Below are positions 1-7,487 of a DNA stretch of 29,740 nt, in pieces. The stretch spans positions 6,459 through 36,198 of the forward strand of contig DNRQ01000016.1 of NCBI GenBank assembly GCA_003499925.1. The letters are read 5' to 3'. A program made the translations under genes and the position numbers. A model generated the notes under the pieces. The model saw nothing but the letters and a program-made list of their open reading frames with translations, was not told the DNA's origin and searched no databases. Origin of the DNA: Geobacter sp. Its GTDB lineage: Bacteria; Desulfobacterota; Desulfuromonadia; Geobacterales; Geobacteraceae. Every line of letters starts with the position of its first letter. Positions within the stretch are counted from its first letter, which is position 1.

Positions 1-1511
1 GCCCGCGACTACGCCGGCTACCTGGACAACCGCTCCTTCGGCGGCGCCCAGGTCTCCCGTACCTTCTTCGCCCGCGGCCAGACCGGCCAGCAGCTCCTTC
101 TGGGCGCCTACTCCGCCCTGTCGCGCCAGGTCAAGGCCGGGAGCGTCAAGCTCTTTGCCCGCACCGAGATGCTCGACCTGATCGTGGTCGACGGCGAGGC
201 GAAGGGGATCACGGTACGCGACCTGGTGACCGGCGAGATCAGGAGCCACGTGGGGGACGCGGTGGTGCTTGCCACCGGCGGCTACGTCAACGTCTTCTAT
301 CTCTCCACCAACGCCATGGGCTGCTCGGTGACCGCGAACTGGCGCGCCCACAAGAAGGGTGCCTTCTTCGCCAACCCCTGCTACACCCAGATCCACCCGA
401 CCTGCATCCCGCAGTCGGGCGAGCACCAGTCCAAGCTGACCCTGATGTCCGAGTCGCTCAGAAACGACGGGCGCTGCTGGGCTCCCAAGAAGGCCGGGGA
501 CAACCGTCCCGCCAACCAGATCCCCGAGGACGAGCGCGACTACTACCTGGAGCGCAAGTACCCCTCCTTCGGCAACCTGGCACCCCGTGACATCGCCTCG
601 CGCGCCGCCAAGGAGCAGTGCGACGAAGGGCGCGGCGTGGGACCGGGGGGACGCGGCGTCAACCTCGACTTCGCCGACTCCATCAAGCGTCTGGGCGAGG
701 ACACCATCCGCGAGCGCTACGGCAACCTCTTCGAGATGTACGAGAAGATCACCGACGAGAACGGCTACAAGGTGCCGATGCGCATCTACCCGGCGCCCCA
801 CTACTCCATGGGCGGTCTCTGGGTCGACTACAACTGCGAGAGCAACGTCCCGGGCCTCTTCGTCCTGGGCGAGGCGAACTTCTCCGTGCACGGCGCGAAC
901 CGCCTGGGCGCCTCGGCGCTCATGCAGGGTCTGGCCGACGGCTACTACGTCATCCCCTACACCATCGCGAACTACCTGGCCAAGATCAAGCCGGGCGCGG
1001 TCAAGGCGGACCACCCCGAGTGCAAGAAGTCGATCGACGAGGTGAACGGCCTCACCAAGAAGATGATGGGGATCAACGGCAAGAAGACGGTCTCCGAGTT
1101 CCACCGCGAGCTGGGCAAGATCATGTGGAACAACGTCGGCATGGCGAGAAGCGAGCAGAGCCTGAAAGAGGCGATCAAGCAGATCCCGGTGCTGCGCGAG
1201 GAGTTCTGGAAGAACGTCAAGGTGACCGGAACCGGCGCCGAGCTGAACCAGCAGCTGGAGAACGCGGGACGCGTCGCGGACTTCCTGGAGTTCGGCGAAC
1301 TGCTGGCAAAGGATGCGCTGCACAGGAACGAGTCGTGCGGCGGCCACTTCCGGACCGAGTACCAGATGCCGGACGGCGAGGCGATGCGCGACGACGAGAA
1401 CTTCTGCTACGCGGCTGCCTGGGAGTTCAAAGGAGTCAACAAGGAGCCGGAACTTCACAAGGAGCCGTTGACGTTCGATAACGTCCATCTGGCGGTAAGG
1501 AGTTATAAATA

Positions 1512-1512
<1 letters not shown>
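1..1512 (+). CDS. frdA: Fumarate reductase/succinate dehydrogenase flavoprotein subunit, 5' end cut by window
   Basis: The catalytic FAD subunit of complex II interconverts succinate and fumarate on the cytoplasmic face of the membrane. In Geobacter one FrdCAB complex is known to serve as both fumarate reductase and succinate dehydrogenase. The frame is open from base 1, so 503 C-terminal residues are visible and roughly the first 130 (the FAD-binding N-terminus) lie outside. Visible landmarks are the substrate-site region with HPTCIP, the HYSMGGLWVD segment, the GANRLGASALMQGL segment near the flavin, and the helical C-terminal domain. The stop codon overlaps the frdB start by one base (TAATG), which implies translational coupling. 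A cytochrome b subunit gene would be expected upstream. Family assignment is secure; the frd rather than sdh name follows Geobacter usage. Confidence 0.95.
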
Positions 1513-2273
<761 letters not shown>

Positions 2274-2297
2274 CACGAACTGCAATGAAATCACATG

Positions 2298-2332
2298 CGG
2301 GGCGAGGGGGAAACCTCTCGCCCCGTTTTTTT
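2298..2332 (+). terminator. Rho-independent terminator of the frd operon
   Basis: A 12-bp stem (one G-T pair) closes a GAAA tetraloop and is followed directly by seven T residues. It lies 25 bases downstream of the frdB stop. Confidence 0.95.
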
Positions 2333-2360
2333 GGCTGTACATTAGATCTCTCTGAGCATC

Positions 2361-2432
2361 AAGGGAGGGGGGGTTATAATCCCCTTTCAAGGGAGGAGGG
2401 GTCATGACCATCCATCGAAGGAGGGGGGCTTA
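2361..2432. repeat. G-rich imperfect direct repeats
   Basis: Three imperfect copies of an AAGGGAGG/AAGGAGGGG unit sit in 72 bases; the first and third are followed by TTATAATC. They resemble arms of the C/G-rich intergenic repeats seen elsewhere in this window. The rest of 2333-2588 has no gene that I can support. Confidence 0.55.
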
Positions 2433-2534
2433 TAATCAGCTGTGGCCAAGATGGCATGTTCGCTTGCTGGCCCTATATTTGATATTTGAATAATCCCCGA
2501 TATTGCTGAATTACCGGATCCGGTCATCTACGAG

Positions 2535-2564
2535 TTGAACTCGGCATCTTTTTAGGAGTATGAA
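2535..2564 (+). promoter_or_regulatory. Possible promoter of the decayed methyltransferase gene
   Basis: TTGAAC and TATGAA are separated by 18 bases, followed by a good ribosome-binding site (GAGGAGG) and the ATG at 2589. The -35 lies within the small palindrome CGAGTTGAACTCG. Prediction by eye only. Confidence 0.35.
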
Positions 2565-2588
2565 TACAAACTGAGGAGGCAAAATTTT

Positions 2589-3367
2589 ATGAACAAGGAC
2601 TTTTCCGTGAGAGCGCCGGGTTGTCACGCGAGCTTGCCGTTCGGGCAAACAATGTCGTTAAGACTCAGGCTGAACTAGACTCCTCTCCGACACTCAGGGA
2701 CTACATAAATACGATTAACAAGTCGTTCGTAATTGATCAACTTGATGACGTGTCTAAAGATTGGCGGTTAGGGTCACGCGTGCTCGATGTTGGGTTCGGT
2801 TGTGGGATCTCGTCACTTTACCTCGCTAGTATTGGCTTCAGCATTGTGGGCGTTGAACCCTCTCAGCCCGATATTGATATTGCTTTTAAGGCGTCACAAT
2901 AGTTCGCACTCCAGTTTGAAGCCGTGTGTTCGATTGGTGAGGAGATGGATAGCACTCTTTCCGAGCAACAATTCGATTACATACTCTTTAACAGTTCACT
3001 GCATCACTGCGACGATCCTGTTAAGGCATTGCGGGCAGCCTTCCGTCTTCTTAAGCCAGGGGGCGAAATAACCTGCATTAGACCAGCACATGCATTCGAT
3101 AGGACAAATTGCGGTCCGCGCAGTGTACTACACATTGCTTGATAGTTTGTTTAAGTTCCGTCCGACCAAGTCCGCATTCATGGGCCTATCGCTTGGAGAT
3201 GGCGTCTGGACCGGTCAGAGTTCGGCCTAAATAGCTCGTTGCGCTTCCGGGAGGTTAAAGCAGGCGTTGGTAAATTGTGTAAGTTTAGGAAATGGGTTCG
3301 ACTTTTTGGAGCAACAAATGCCCAGGCAGGCGCGACTAGATGCTCCTGGAACTGGTTCACCACGTGA
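2589..3367 (+). pseudogene. Class I SAM-dependent methyltransferase, frameshifted and interrupted
   Basis: The ATG at 2589 has GAGGAGG upstream and opens a frame that reads MNKDFSVRAPG. Homologous-looking sequence then continues in a different frame from about 2621. That frame has the SAM-binding motif I (VLDVGFGCG) with an acidic loop end (GVEPS), is stopped by TAG at 2900, and continues in the same frame to 3142 with the post-motif FDYILFNSSLHHCDD and the LKPGGE segment. Beyond 3120 protein-like sequence appears in a third frame (to 3230) and then another (to 3367, ending WNWFTT). At least two frameshifts and one nonsense codon are therefore present. Base composition is visibly less GC-rich than the neighbours, which suggests acquired DNA now decaying. 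Sequencing error cannot account for so many lesions easily. The substrate is unknown. Bases 3368-3455 hold nothing recognisable. Confidence 0.8.
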
Positions 3368-3455
3368 TAGTTCGAGGTCAAGCCTCGGAGGGAAATCTGG
3401 AGAGTAATTCCTTTGTAGGAATGTGAAGGATGGTGAGCTCAGGTTAGGGGGGAGG

Positions 3456-3680
3456 TCAGCTTTGCAGGAATTCATCAGGTGAGATGCCGGCCTGAAGCAG
3501 GATGGCGCGTAAGGTCCCTTCCGGCATGTCGCCGGAATGATTGGGAATGGTCGTGTAATGGCCCGCCGCCTCACAGTACCAGATTTCATGGCTCCCGGCT
3601 GCCTGACGGTCGAACACGAACCCGAACAGTTTCAATCGCTTGACGATCTCACGGTAGCGGAAGCCGGACAGCCTTCCCAT
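3456..3680 (-). CDS. hicA: HicA-family mRNA interferase toxin
   Basis: This 74-residue protein of the YcfA/HicA family folds as a small double-stranded-RNA-binding-like domain and cleaves mRNA. The catalytic histidine is in the GSH motif (H31). The typical C-terminal block NHSGDMPEGTLRAIL followed by QAGIS is present, and length matches the family. Its ATG shares a base with the hicB stop (TGATG), so toxin translation is coupled to the antitoxin. The antitoxin gene comes first here, the reverse of the classic E. coli hicAB order. It probably acts with the upstream hicB as a type II toxin-antitoxin system. Confidence 0.9.
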   Translation of the reverse strand: MGRLSGFRYREIVKRLKLFGFVFDRQAAGSHEIWYCEAAGHYTTIPNHSGDMPEGTLRAILLQAGISPDEFLQS

Positions 3681-3910
3681 CAGGAACCGACCACCAAGGG
3701 CAAATCGAAAGAATCGGCCAACTCCGGCTCAGAGGCAACCTGTTGCCGTTCCCGTTGCGCCTCCAGCAGGCGCCGGGCCACATCACGGGCGATTTCCATG
3801 GTCTCGGCGATGGTCCTCCCCTGAGCAATCAGACCCTGTACTTCGTCCGACGTCGCCAGGAAATAGCCTTCGGGCAGACGTTCCACATGAATGTTGATGA
3901 TACGTTCCAT
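3680..3910 (-). CDS. hicB: HicB-family antitoxin, short form
   Basis: This 76-residue antitoxin has the partial RNase-H-like HicB fold: N-terminal strand MERIINIHVERL, then EGYFLATSDEVQGL, then a helix rich in charged residues. The start at 3910 was chosen because AAGGAG lies seven bases upstream. The other in-frame ATG at 3916 is only one base from that sequence, and longer versions would run through the promoter. Longer HicB proteins carry a C-terminal ribbon-helix-helix or HTH DNA-binding domain. None is visible here, so autoregulation would need the conserved core or another protein. It directly precedes and overlaps hicA. Confidence 0.88.
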   Translation of the reverse strand: MERIINIHVERLPEGYFLATSDEVQGLIAQGRTIAETMEIARDVARRLLEAQRERQQVASEPELADSFDLPLVVGS

Positions 3911-3929
3911 GACCATTCTCCTTGCCGGG

Positions 3930-3958
3930 AGTATACGTTCGGTGACTGCAAAAAGCAA
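3930..3958 (-). promoter_or_regulatory. hicBA promoter with repeated ATACGTTC element
   Basis: On the minus strand TTGCTT and TATACT are separated by exactly 17 bases. The predicted start of transcription falls next to the hicB ribosome-binding site. The octamer GAACGTAT overlaps the -10 (plus-strand 3933-3940) and recurs in the first codons of hicB (3900-3907), 33 bases away or about three helical turns, so it may be an operator. Confidence 0.65.
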
Positions 3959-4055
3959 GTGAACCCATACAGGGAATTGAATGAAAGGAGCCCCCTCATG
4001 GTAACAGCCAGAGTGAAGCCAGGGGGACATCCTATGGTGGTCTGGGGTGGTCTGG

Positions 4056-4125
4056 GGTCAGGCTTGCAAAGTTGCAATCTCCGATGGGACTTTCAGGTGA
4101 ACTTTGCAACATTGCAAGCTTGACC
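4056..4125. repeat. REP-like inverted repeat with TTGCAA motifs
   Basis: Two 22-base arms (4056-4077 and 4104-4125) match as inverted repeats at 20 of 22 positions around a 26-base loop. Each arm holds two TTGCAA-type words. A preceding tandem TGGTCTGGGG (4041-4057) leads into GGGGTCAGGC. From memory, similar GGGGTCAGG-TTGCAA hairpins flank REP-associated (IS200-like) tyrosine transposases, but no transposase is present here. Confidence 0.7.
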
Positions 4126-4214
4126 TCAGCTTTTCCACTGTGACGTGCTTCGCGCCTAAGCTAGCAACGCCGCTTTTTTGATGGCACCCCGGCAAACTTC
4201 AATCTGAGGGGAAC

Positions 4215-5306
4215 ATGACTAAGGACGGGACCGAGGATATCAAAAAACTACCGGAGGATCGCAGTGATGCGATGCTCTCGCTGATCGAGATCGCAAAGGC
4301 CCTCACCTCGTGCCTCGAGGTCCACAGCGTGCTCGAGACCATCATGAAACAGGTGGAGCGCCTCATCAGCCCCGAGGCCTGGTCCCTTTTGCTCGTGGAA
4401 AAAGAATCCGGGGACCTCGTCTTCGAGATCGCGGTTTCACCTGTAGCCAAACAGCTCAAGGGACTCCGGTTGCGCAGGGGAGAGGGGATTGCAGGATGGG
4501 TCGCCTTGAACGGGGCGCCGTTCCTCATCCCGGATGTAAGCCGGGATGACCGGTTCCAGAGCCAATTTGACCTGCAATTCTCGTTCAACACCCAGTCGAT
4601 CGTCTGTGTTCCCATGAAGATCAAGGATCGAGTGGTGGGGGTCATCGAACTGATCAACAGCTTTGAAAACCTGGCGTTCAACGATCAGGACATGACGGTC
4701 CTCTCCGCCATTGCTGATTTTGCCGCCATCGCCATAGAAAACGCCCGAAACTATGACCGGATCAACGAGTTGGTCATCACCGACGACCTTACTGGTCTCT
4801 ATAACTCGAGACATTTTAACAGCCTTATCGAAGACGAATTGAGTCGCGCCCTCAGATATGGCACCAACATGTCCGTCGTGTTCCTCGATCTGGATCGGCT
4901 TAAGGGGATTAACGATGTCCACGGTCATCTGGTCGGCAGCCGCATGCTGAGCGAACTCGGACGCCTGATAGCCGGCAACATCAGGGCAACCGACCAGGCG
5001 GCCCGTTACGGAGGCGACGAATTTGTCATCATCCTGCCCCATACCGGGAAGGAACAGGGCATGGCCATGGCCGCTAAGCTTCGCCGGCGACTTCACGACT
5101 CTGTCTTTCGTTCCGACGACGGTGTGCCCATCCCGGTTACCGCCAGTTTCGGCGTGGCTTCCTTTCCAGAAGATGCCGCAAACAGGGAAGAGTTGGTTCG
5201 AGCCGCAGATCTCGCCATGTATGAGGCCAAGCATGCGGGAAGGGACACCGTCAAGGGGTATGTCGCTCGGGGGGAAGAAAGGATTGAAGGGGACGGACTC
5301 AGTTGA
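4215..5306 (+). CDS. GAF-GGDEF cyclic dinucleotide synthase with Hypr-type serine
   Basis: This 363-residue cytoplasmic protein has a GAF sensor domain (about 20-178) and a GGDEF domain (about 187-350). The catalytic RYGGDEF motif (265-270) is intact, and an RxxD product-inhibition site (R257-D260) precedes it by the usual five residues. In ordinary diguanylate cyclases the pattern ND..GH..GD supplies an Asp that recognises guanine. Here it reads NDVHGHLVGS, with Ser242 at that position. The same Asp-to-Ser change defines Hypr GGDEF enzymes such as GacA (GSU1658) of Geobacter sulfurreducens, which make 3',3'-cGAMP. No transmembrane segment is seen. GAGGGG lies just upstream of the ATG. It may make cGAMP, c-di-GMP or both; the ligand of the GAF domain is unknown. 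It is a single gene, without an obvious operon. Confidence 0.9.
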   Translation: MTKDGTEDIKKLPEDRSDAMLSLIEIAKALTSCLEVHSVLETIMKQVERLISPEAWSLLLVEKESGDLVFEIAVSPVAKQLKGLRLRRGEGIAGWVALNGAPFLIPDVSRDDRFQSQFDLQFSFNTQSIVCVPMKIKDRVVGVIELINSFENLAFNDQDMTVLSAIADFAAIAIENARNYDRINELVITDDLTGLYNSRHFNSLIEDELSRALRYGTNMSVVFLDLDRLKGINDVHGHLVGSRMLSELGRLIAGNIRATDQAARYGGDEFVIILPHTGKEQGMAMAAKLRRRLHDSVFRSDDGVPIPVTASFGVASFPEDAANREELVRAADLAMYEAKHAGRDTVKGYVARGEERIEGDGLS

Positions 5307-5420
5307 CTTGTCGATTTCGTGGCTGGAGTGACTAGAAGTCGGTCAACAACTCAACTACCTTATATGAGCCCCCCTAGAATGCCCTCCCTCTCTGCTCTGG
5401 CAGAGTACCCTGCGAGAGTA

Positions 5421-5449
5421 TTGATTACTGTTTTGTCATCTGGCATAAT
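5421..5449 (+). promoter_or_regulatory. Predicted sigma-70 promoter of the 72-residue gene
   Basis: TTGATT and CATAAT are separated by 17 bases. Transcription would start near 5456, just ahead of the ribosome-binding site at about 5463, which supports the ATG at 5475 rather than upstream in-frame starts. Confidence 0.7.
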
Positions 5450-5474
5450 GATGGCAGGAAAAGAGGTGATATTG

Positions 5475-5693
5475 ATGAGATGTGTATATAAAGACGATTT
5501 CGAGGTGGATTATTCAGGATCTGTCCATATCACAAAGGGTGACGGTGTTGACCTGGTAGTAAAGGGGGGTGAAATACCTGCCAACATAAAAAGTTGTCTC
5601 GATTCAGCCGTGACTCGTAACAGCTGTCACGAATTGAGGTCGGCTGCGAGGGCATTGACCAACACCATAAACAAGACATTCGACAGAGAATAA
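5475..5693 (+). CDS. Small protein of unknown function, 72 residues
   Basis: I do not recognise this family. The protein begins MRCVYKDDFEVDY, has a beta-rich first half (SVHITKGDGVDLVVKGGEIP) and a helical second half, with two cysteines (C39 and C48 by my count). There is no signal peptide or membrane segment. The frame is open further upstream to 5319, but a good promoter at 5421-5449 and AGAGGTG before the ATG place the start at 5475. A terminator follows 28 bases after the stop, so it is a monocistronic unit with complete signals, which argues that it is a real gene. Confidence 0.7.
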   Translation: MRCVYKDDFEVDYSGSVHITKGDGVDLVVKGGEIPANIKSCLDSAVTRNSCHELRSAARALTNTINKTFDRE

Positions 5694-5721
5694 CCACTGA
5701 TGTAGTTAGTCACTGCAGGAA

Positions 5722-5752
5722 AAGCCCACCTTTGAGAAGGTTGGCTTTTTTT
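5722..5752 (+). terminator. Intrinsic terminator of the 72-residue gene
   Basis: Stem AAGCC-c-ACCTT / AAGGT-t-GGCTT with a four-base loop and one mismatch, followed by seven T residues. Confidence 0.85.
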
Positions 5753-5760
5753 GTCGCCAC

Positions 5761-5786
5761 AAAAAAAGGACCTCTTGCGGAGGTCC
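5761..5786 (-). terminator. Intrinsic terminator of the minus-strand exported protein gene
   Basis: On the minus strand GGACCTC and GAGGTCC pair around a five-base loop and are followed by seven T residues. It sits back to back with the plus-strand terminator at 5722-5752. Confidence 0.85.
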
Positions 5787-5849
5787 AGATAACCAGCAAT
5801 AGCGGCTTTCTTGTCTGAACGAGAGCCTAGCCTGTAACCCGAGGGCCTG

Positions 5850-6365
5850 CTAGTCCTTAGGAATGCCTGCGGCGAACCAGCGGCCGCCGTTTGCGGTCCT
5901 GATCAGAAGCACCGGATTGCTGCACGGTGCGGGCGGAAGGGGAGTAAGGAGATCATCGATGATGAAGTCGCCGTTGGCTTCAAGGGGCACTCCCGCCAGA
6001 TTGGAGCTGTGCTCGATGTCGTCGCAGAAAAGCGTCGCGAAGACGGTTGCGTTCCCTGCGGTCCCTATGTTATTGCCCCCTGAAAGGAGCAGCCCTTCAC
6101 CCTGGACGCGTATTGTGCCGTCGAACCCTATGTCGGCTTTGAGCCTTGCGATTACCCAAGGCTGGCCCGCGGGCGCTACGCCACGCACGTCGTTTCGGTT
6201 CACGTTCTGGAAGGTCCCGTTGTCGTTCACCGGCGCGGCGGAGCTGGAGACGGGAACCACACCGATCCCGCCGTCAAAACGCACCAGATGATCGGCCGCA
6301 AAAGACAGAGATCCAAGTGCGCCTATGCTGAATATGAGAGCAACTGTAAATACTGTACTTTTCAT
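5850..6365 (-). CDS. Exported protein of unknown function, 171 residues
   Basis: The N-terminus is a clear Sec signal peptide (MKSTVF..., hydrophobic core, cleavage after SFAA near residue 24). The mature part is acidic and Gly/Asn-rich with RFDGGIGVVPV near its start and two cysteines, one in LFCDD and one in APCSNP, which could form a disulfide. I do not recognise the family. The RBS GAGGAGG lies five bases before the ATG. The gene has its own promoter with an operator-like palindrome (6395-6417) and its own terminator (5761-5786), so it is a separately regulated single gene. Location is most likely periplasmic or extracellular. Confidence 0.85.
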   Translation of the reverse strand: MKSTVFTVALIFSIGALGSLSFAADHLVRFDGGIGVVPVSSSAAPVNDNGTFQNVNRNDVRGVAPAGQPWVIARLKADIGFDGTIRVQGEGLLLSGGNNIGTAGNATVFATLFCDDIEHSSNLAGVPLEANGDFIIDDLLTPLPPAPCSNPVLLIRTANGGRWFAAGIPKD

Positions 6366-6394
6366 AACTGCCTCCTCAATTGCATTGACCTGAC

Positions 6395-6417
6395 TGTCAG
6401 ATCTACTGACAATTATA
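6395..6417 (-). promoter_or_regulatory. -10 box with TGTCAG-N5-CTGACA operator-like palindrome
   Basis: The minus strand has a perfect TATAAT (6412-6417) followed at once by TGTCAG-N5-CTGACA (6395-6411), which would cover the transcription start. A third TGTCAG half-site lies at 6432-6437. The -35 is poor. The layout suits a repressor acting on the exported-protein gene at 5850-6365. Confidence 0.6.
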
Positions 6418-6474
6418 CATCATTCACTGCATGTCAGTGTAATTTACACCTCAACTTTCGATGGCCTGCTCACA

Positions 6475-6564
6475 GGACTCAACCTTAAAGGCAACGGGAG
6501 TCCCCCGTGACTGTGATTGGAAAAACTCCCCGGGGGTCTTGTGGCCGAGCCAGACCTTAGTCGG
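6475..6564 (+). ncRNA. Possible structured 5' leader with alternative stems
   Basis: GGACTC (6475-6480) can pair with GAGTCC (6498-6503). The overlapping segment 6499-6507 can instead pair with 6531-6539 (8 of 9 positions). A further CCGA/TCGG stem spans about 6544-6564. The mutually exclusive stems lie just upstream of the RBS of the gene at 6589. It matches no riboswitch class I can name, including the GEMM class. Confidence 0.3.
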
Positions 6565-6588
6565 AATTGTGCATCAGGAGGTTGAGCG

Positions 6589-6861
6589 ATGGGAATAACC
6601 ATATCCGCCCGCGGTAACGTAGATTGTATTGAGGAAATCCCGCTCTTGATCGAGGAGGTCAAGGGGATTGCCGAAGGGGATGGCTTGGGGTATACGGGAC
6701 TCAATGACGACTTTGACGTCGAGCCGACAGCTGCACTCGTCGGGGCGACCGCGGATAAACCTGTTGTGATAAAAGGTTATTTCAGACCATCTTGTACCAA
6801 CTCTGTTATCGTTGCCAAAGCCGGAGCTTGGGAACGAGATGTTTATTTCATGAGAAGCTAA
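6589..6861 (+). CDS. Protein of unknown function, 90 residues
   Basis: This small acidic, apparently cytoplasmic protein starts MGITISARGNVDCIEEIP. It has two cysteines (in VDCIEE and PSCTNS) and no signal peptide or membrane segment. I do not recognise it. AGGAGG lies seven bases before the ATG, and the stop is 13 bases before the thioesterase start with a fresh ribosome-binding site in between, so the two genes are probably one transcript. A possibly structured leader precedes it. Confidence 0.7.
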   Translation: MGITISARGNVDCIEEIPLLIEEVKGIAEGDGLGYTGLNDDFDVEPTAALVGATADKPVVIKGYFRPSCTNSVIVAKAGAWERDVYFMRS

Positions 6862-6874
6862 AGGAGGGGAGAGC

Positions 6875-7297
6875 GTGGACCAGATGATCAGGGAGGCGAT
6901 ATTCCGGGAGGTCCAGAAGGAACCTTTCGCGCTGACGCTCGGGATGGAGCTCGTGGAACTTGAAGCGGGCTTTTCCGCGGTGGAGATGACCTACCACCCC
7001 GCGGCGATGAACAACCTGTTCGGGCGTGCACATGGCGGAGCGATCTTTTCCCTGATCGACGAGGCGTTCGAGACGGTCTGCCAGACTGCGGGACAGGTGA
7101 CGGTGGCGCTCAACGTGAGCCTGAACTATGTGGCAAGCCCGGAGAGCGGGGCAAGGCTGCGCGCCGAGGCGCGCGAGGTGAGCAGCACCAGGCGGACCGC
7201 AAGCTACGACATCCGGGTGAGCGATGGTGACGGACAGCTGATCGCCGTCTGCCAGGCCCTTGCCTACCGCACCGGAAAGCCGCTTCCGTTTCTTTAG
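6875..7297 (+). CDS. PaaI-family hotdog-fold thioesterase
   Basis: This 140-residue acyl-CoA thioesterase of the PaaI type hydrolyses CoA thioesters in the cytoplasm. The family signature is visible: MNNLFGRAHGGAIFSLID, with the Asn and HGG loop (H53-G55) and Asp62 expected at the active site, followed by the hotdog strands VTVALNVSLNYVASP. The start is GTG at 6875, with AAGGAGGGG upstream at proper spacing; an internal ATG three codons later is less well placed. The substrate cannot be told from sequence; PaaI relatives act on ring-hydroxylated phenylacetyl-CoA and other aromatic acyl-CoAs. No phenylacetate pathway genes are adjacent. Confidence 0.9.
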   Translation: MDQMIREAIFREVQKEPFALTLGMELVELEAGFSAVEMTYHPAAMNNLFGRAHGGAIFSLIDEAFETVCQTAGQVTVALNVSLNYVASPESGARLRAEAREVSSTRRTASYDIRVSDGDGQLIAVCQALAYRTGKPLPFL

Positions 7298-7410
7298 GAG
7301 GGTAACTGCCCCGTTAGAAAAAGGGGGTGGGGATCTTGCGCAGCGCAGCTGCCGACGTTGCTACTCTCCTCCACGACCCCGGCTTTGTCCGGTTACTCTG
7401 CAATCGCGGA

Positions 7411-7453
7411 TTTCCCCCCTCTCCCTAGCCCTCTCCCACCCAGGGGAGAGGGG
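7411..7453. repeat. C/G-rich intergenic repeat arm
   Basis: A CCCTCTCCC...GGGGAGAGGG hairpin in the convergent gap between the thioesterase and FecR genes. It belongs to the same repeat family as 13187-13289 and 26342-26500. Confidence 0.65.
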
Positions 7454-7487
7454 ACTATAGGCCCCTCCCCCCCTTTCCTGCCCCGAT

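Noticed and set aside
2361..2432. CRISPR-like short repeat array
   Set aside because: Units are short, unequal and not separated by uniform spacers; they match C/G-rich intergenic repeats.
3743..4123. Plus-strand 126-residue frame across the hicB promoter and inverted repeat
   Set aside because: It is antisense to hicB, has no ribosome-binding site and ends inside a repeat.
4170..4215. Sigma-54 type promoter (TGGCACC...GGCAA) before the GGDEF gene
   Set aside because: The distance between the GG and GC elements is about three bases too short for sigma-54.
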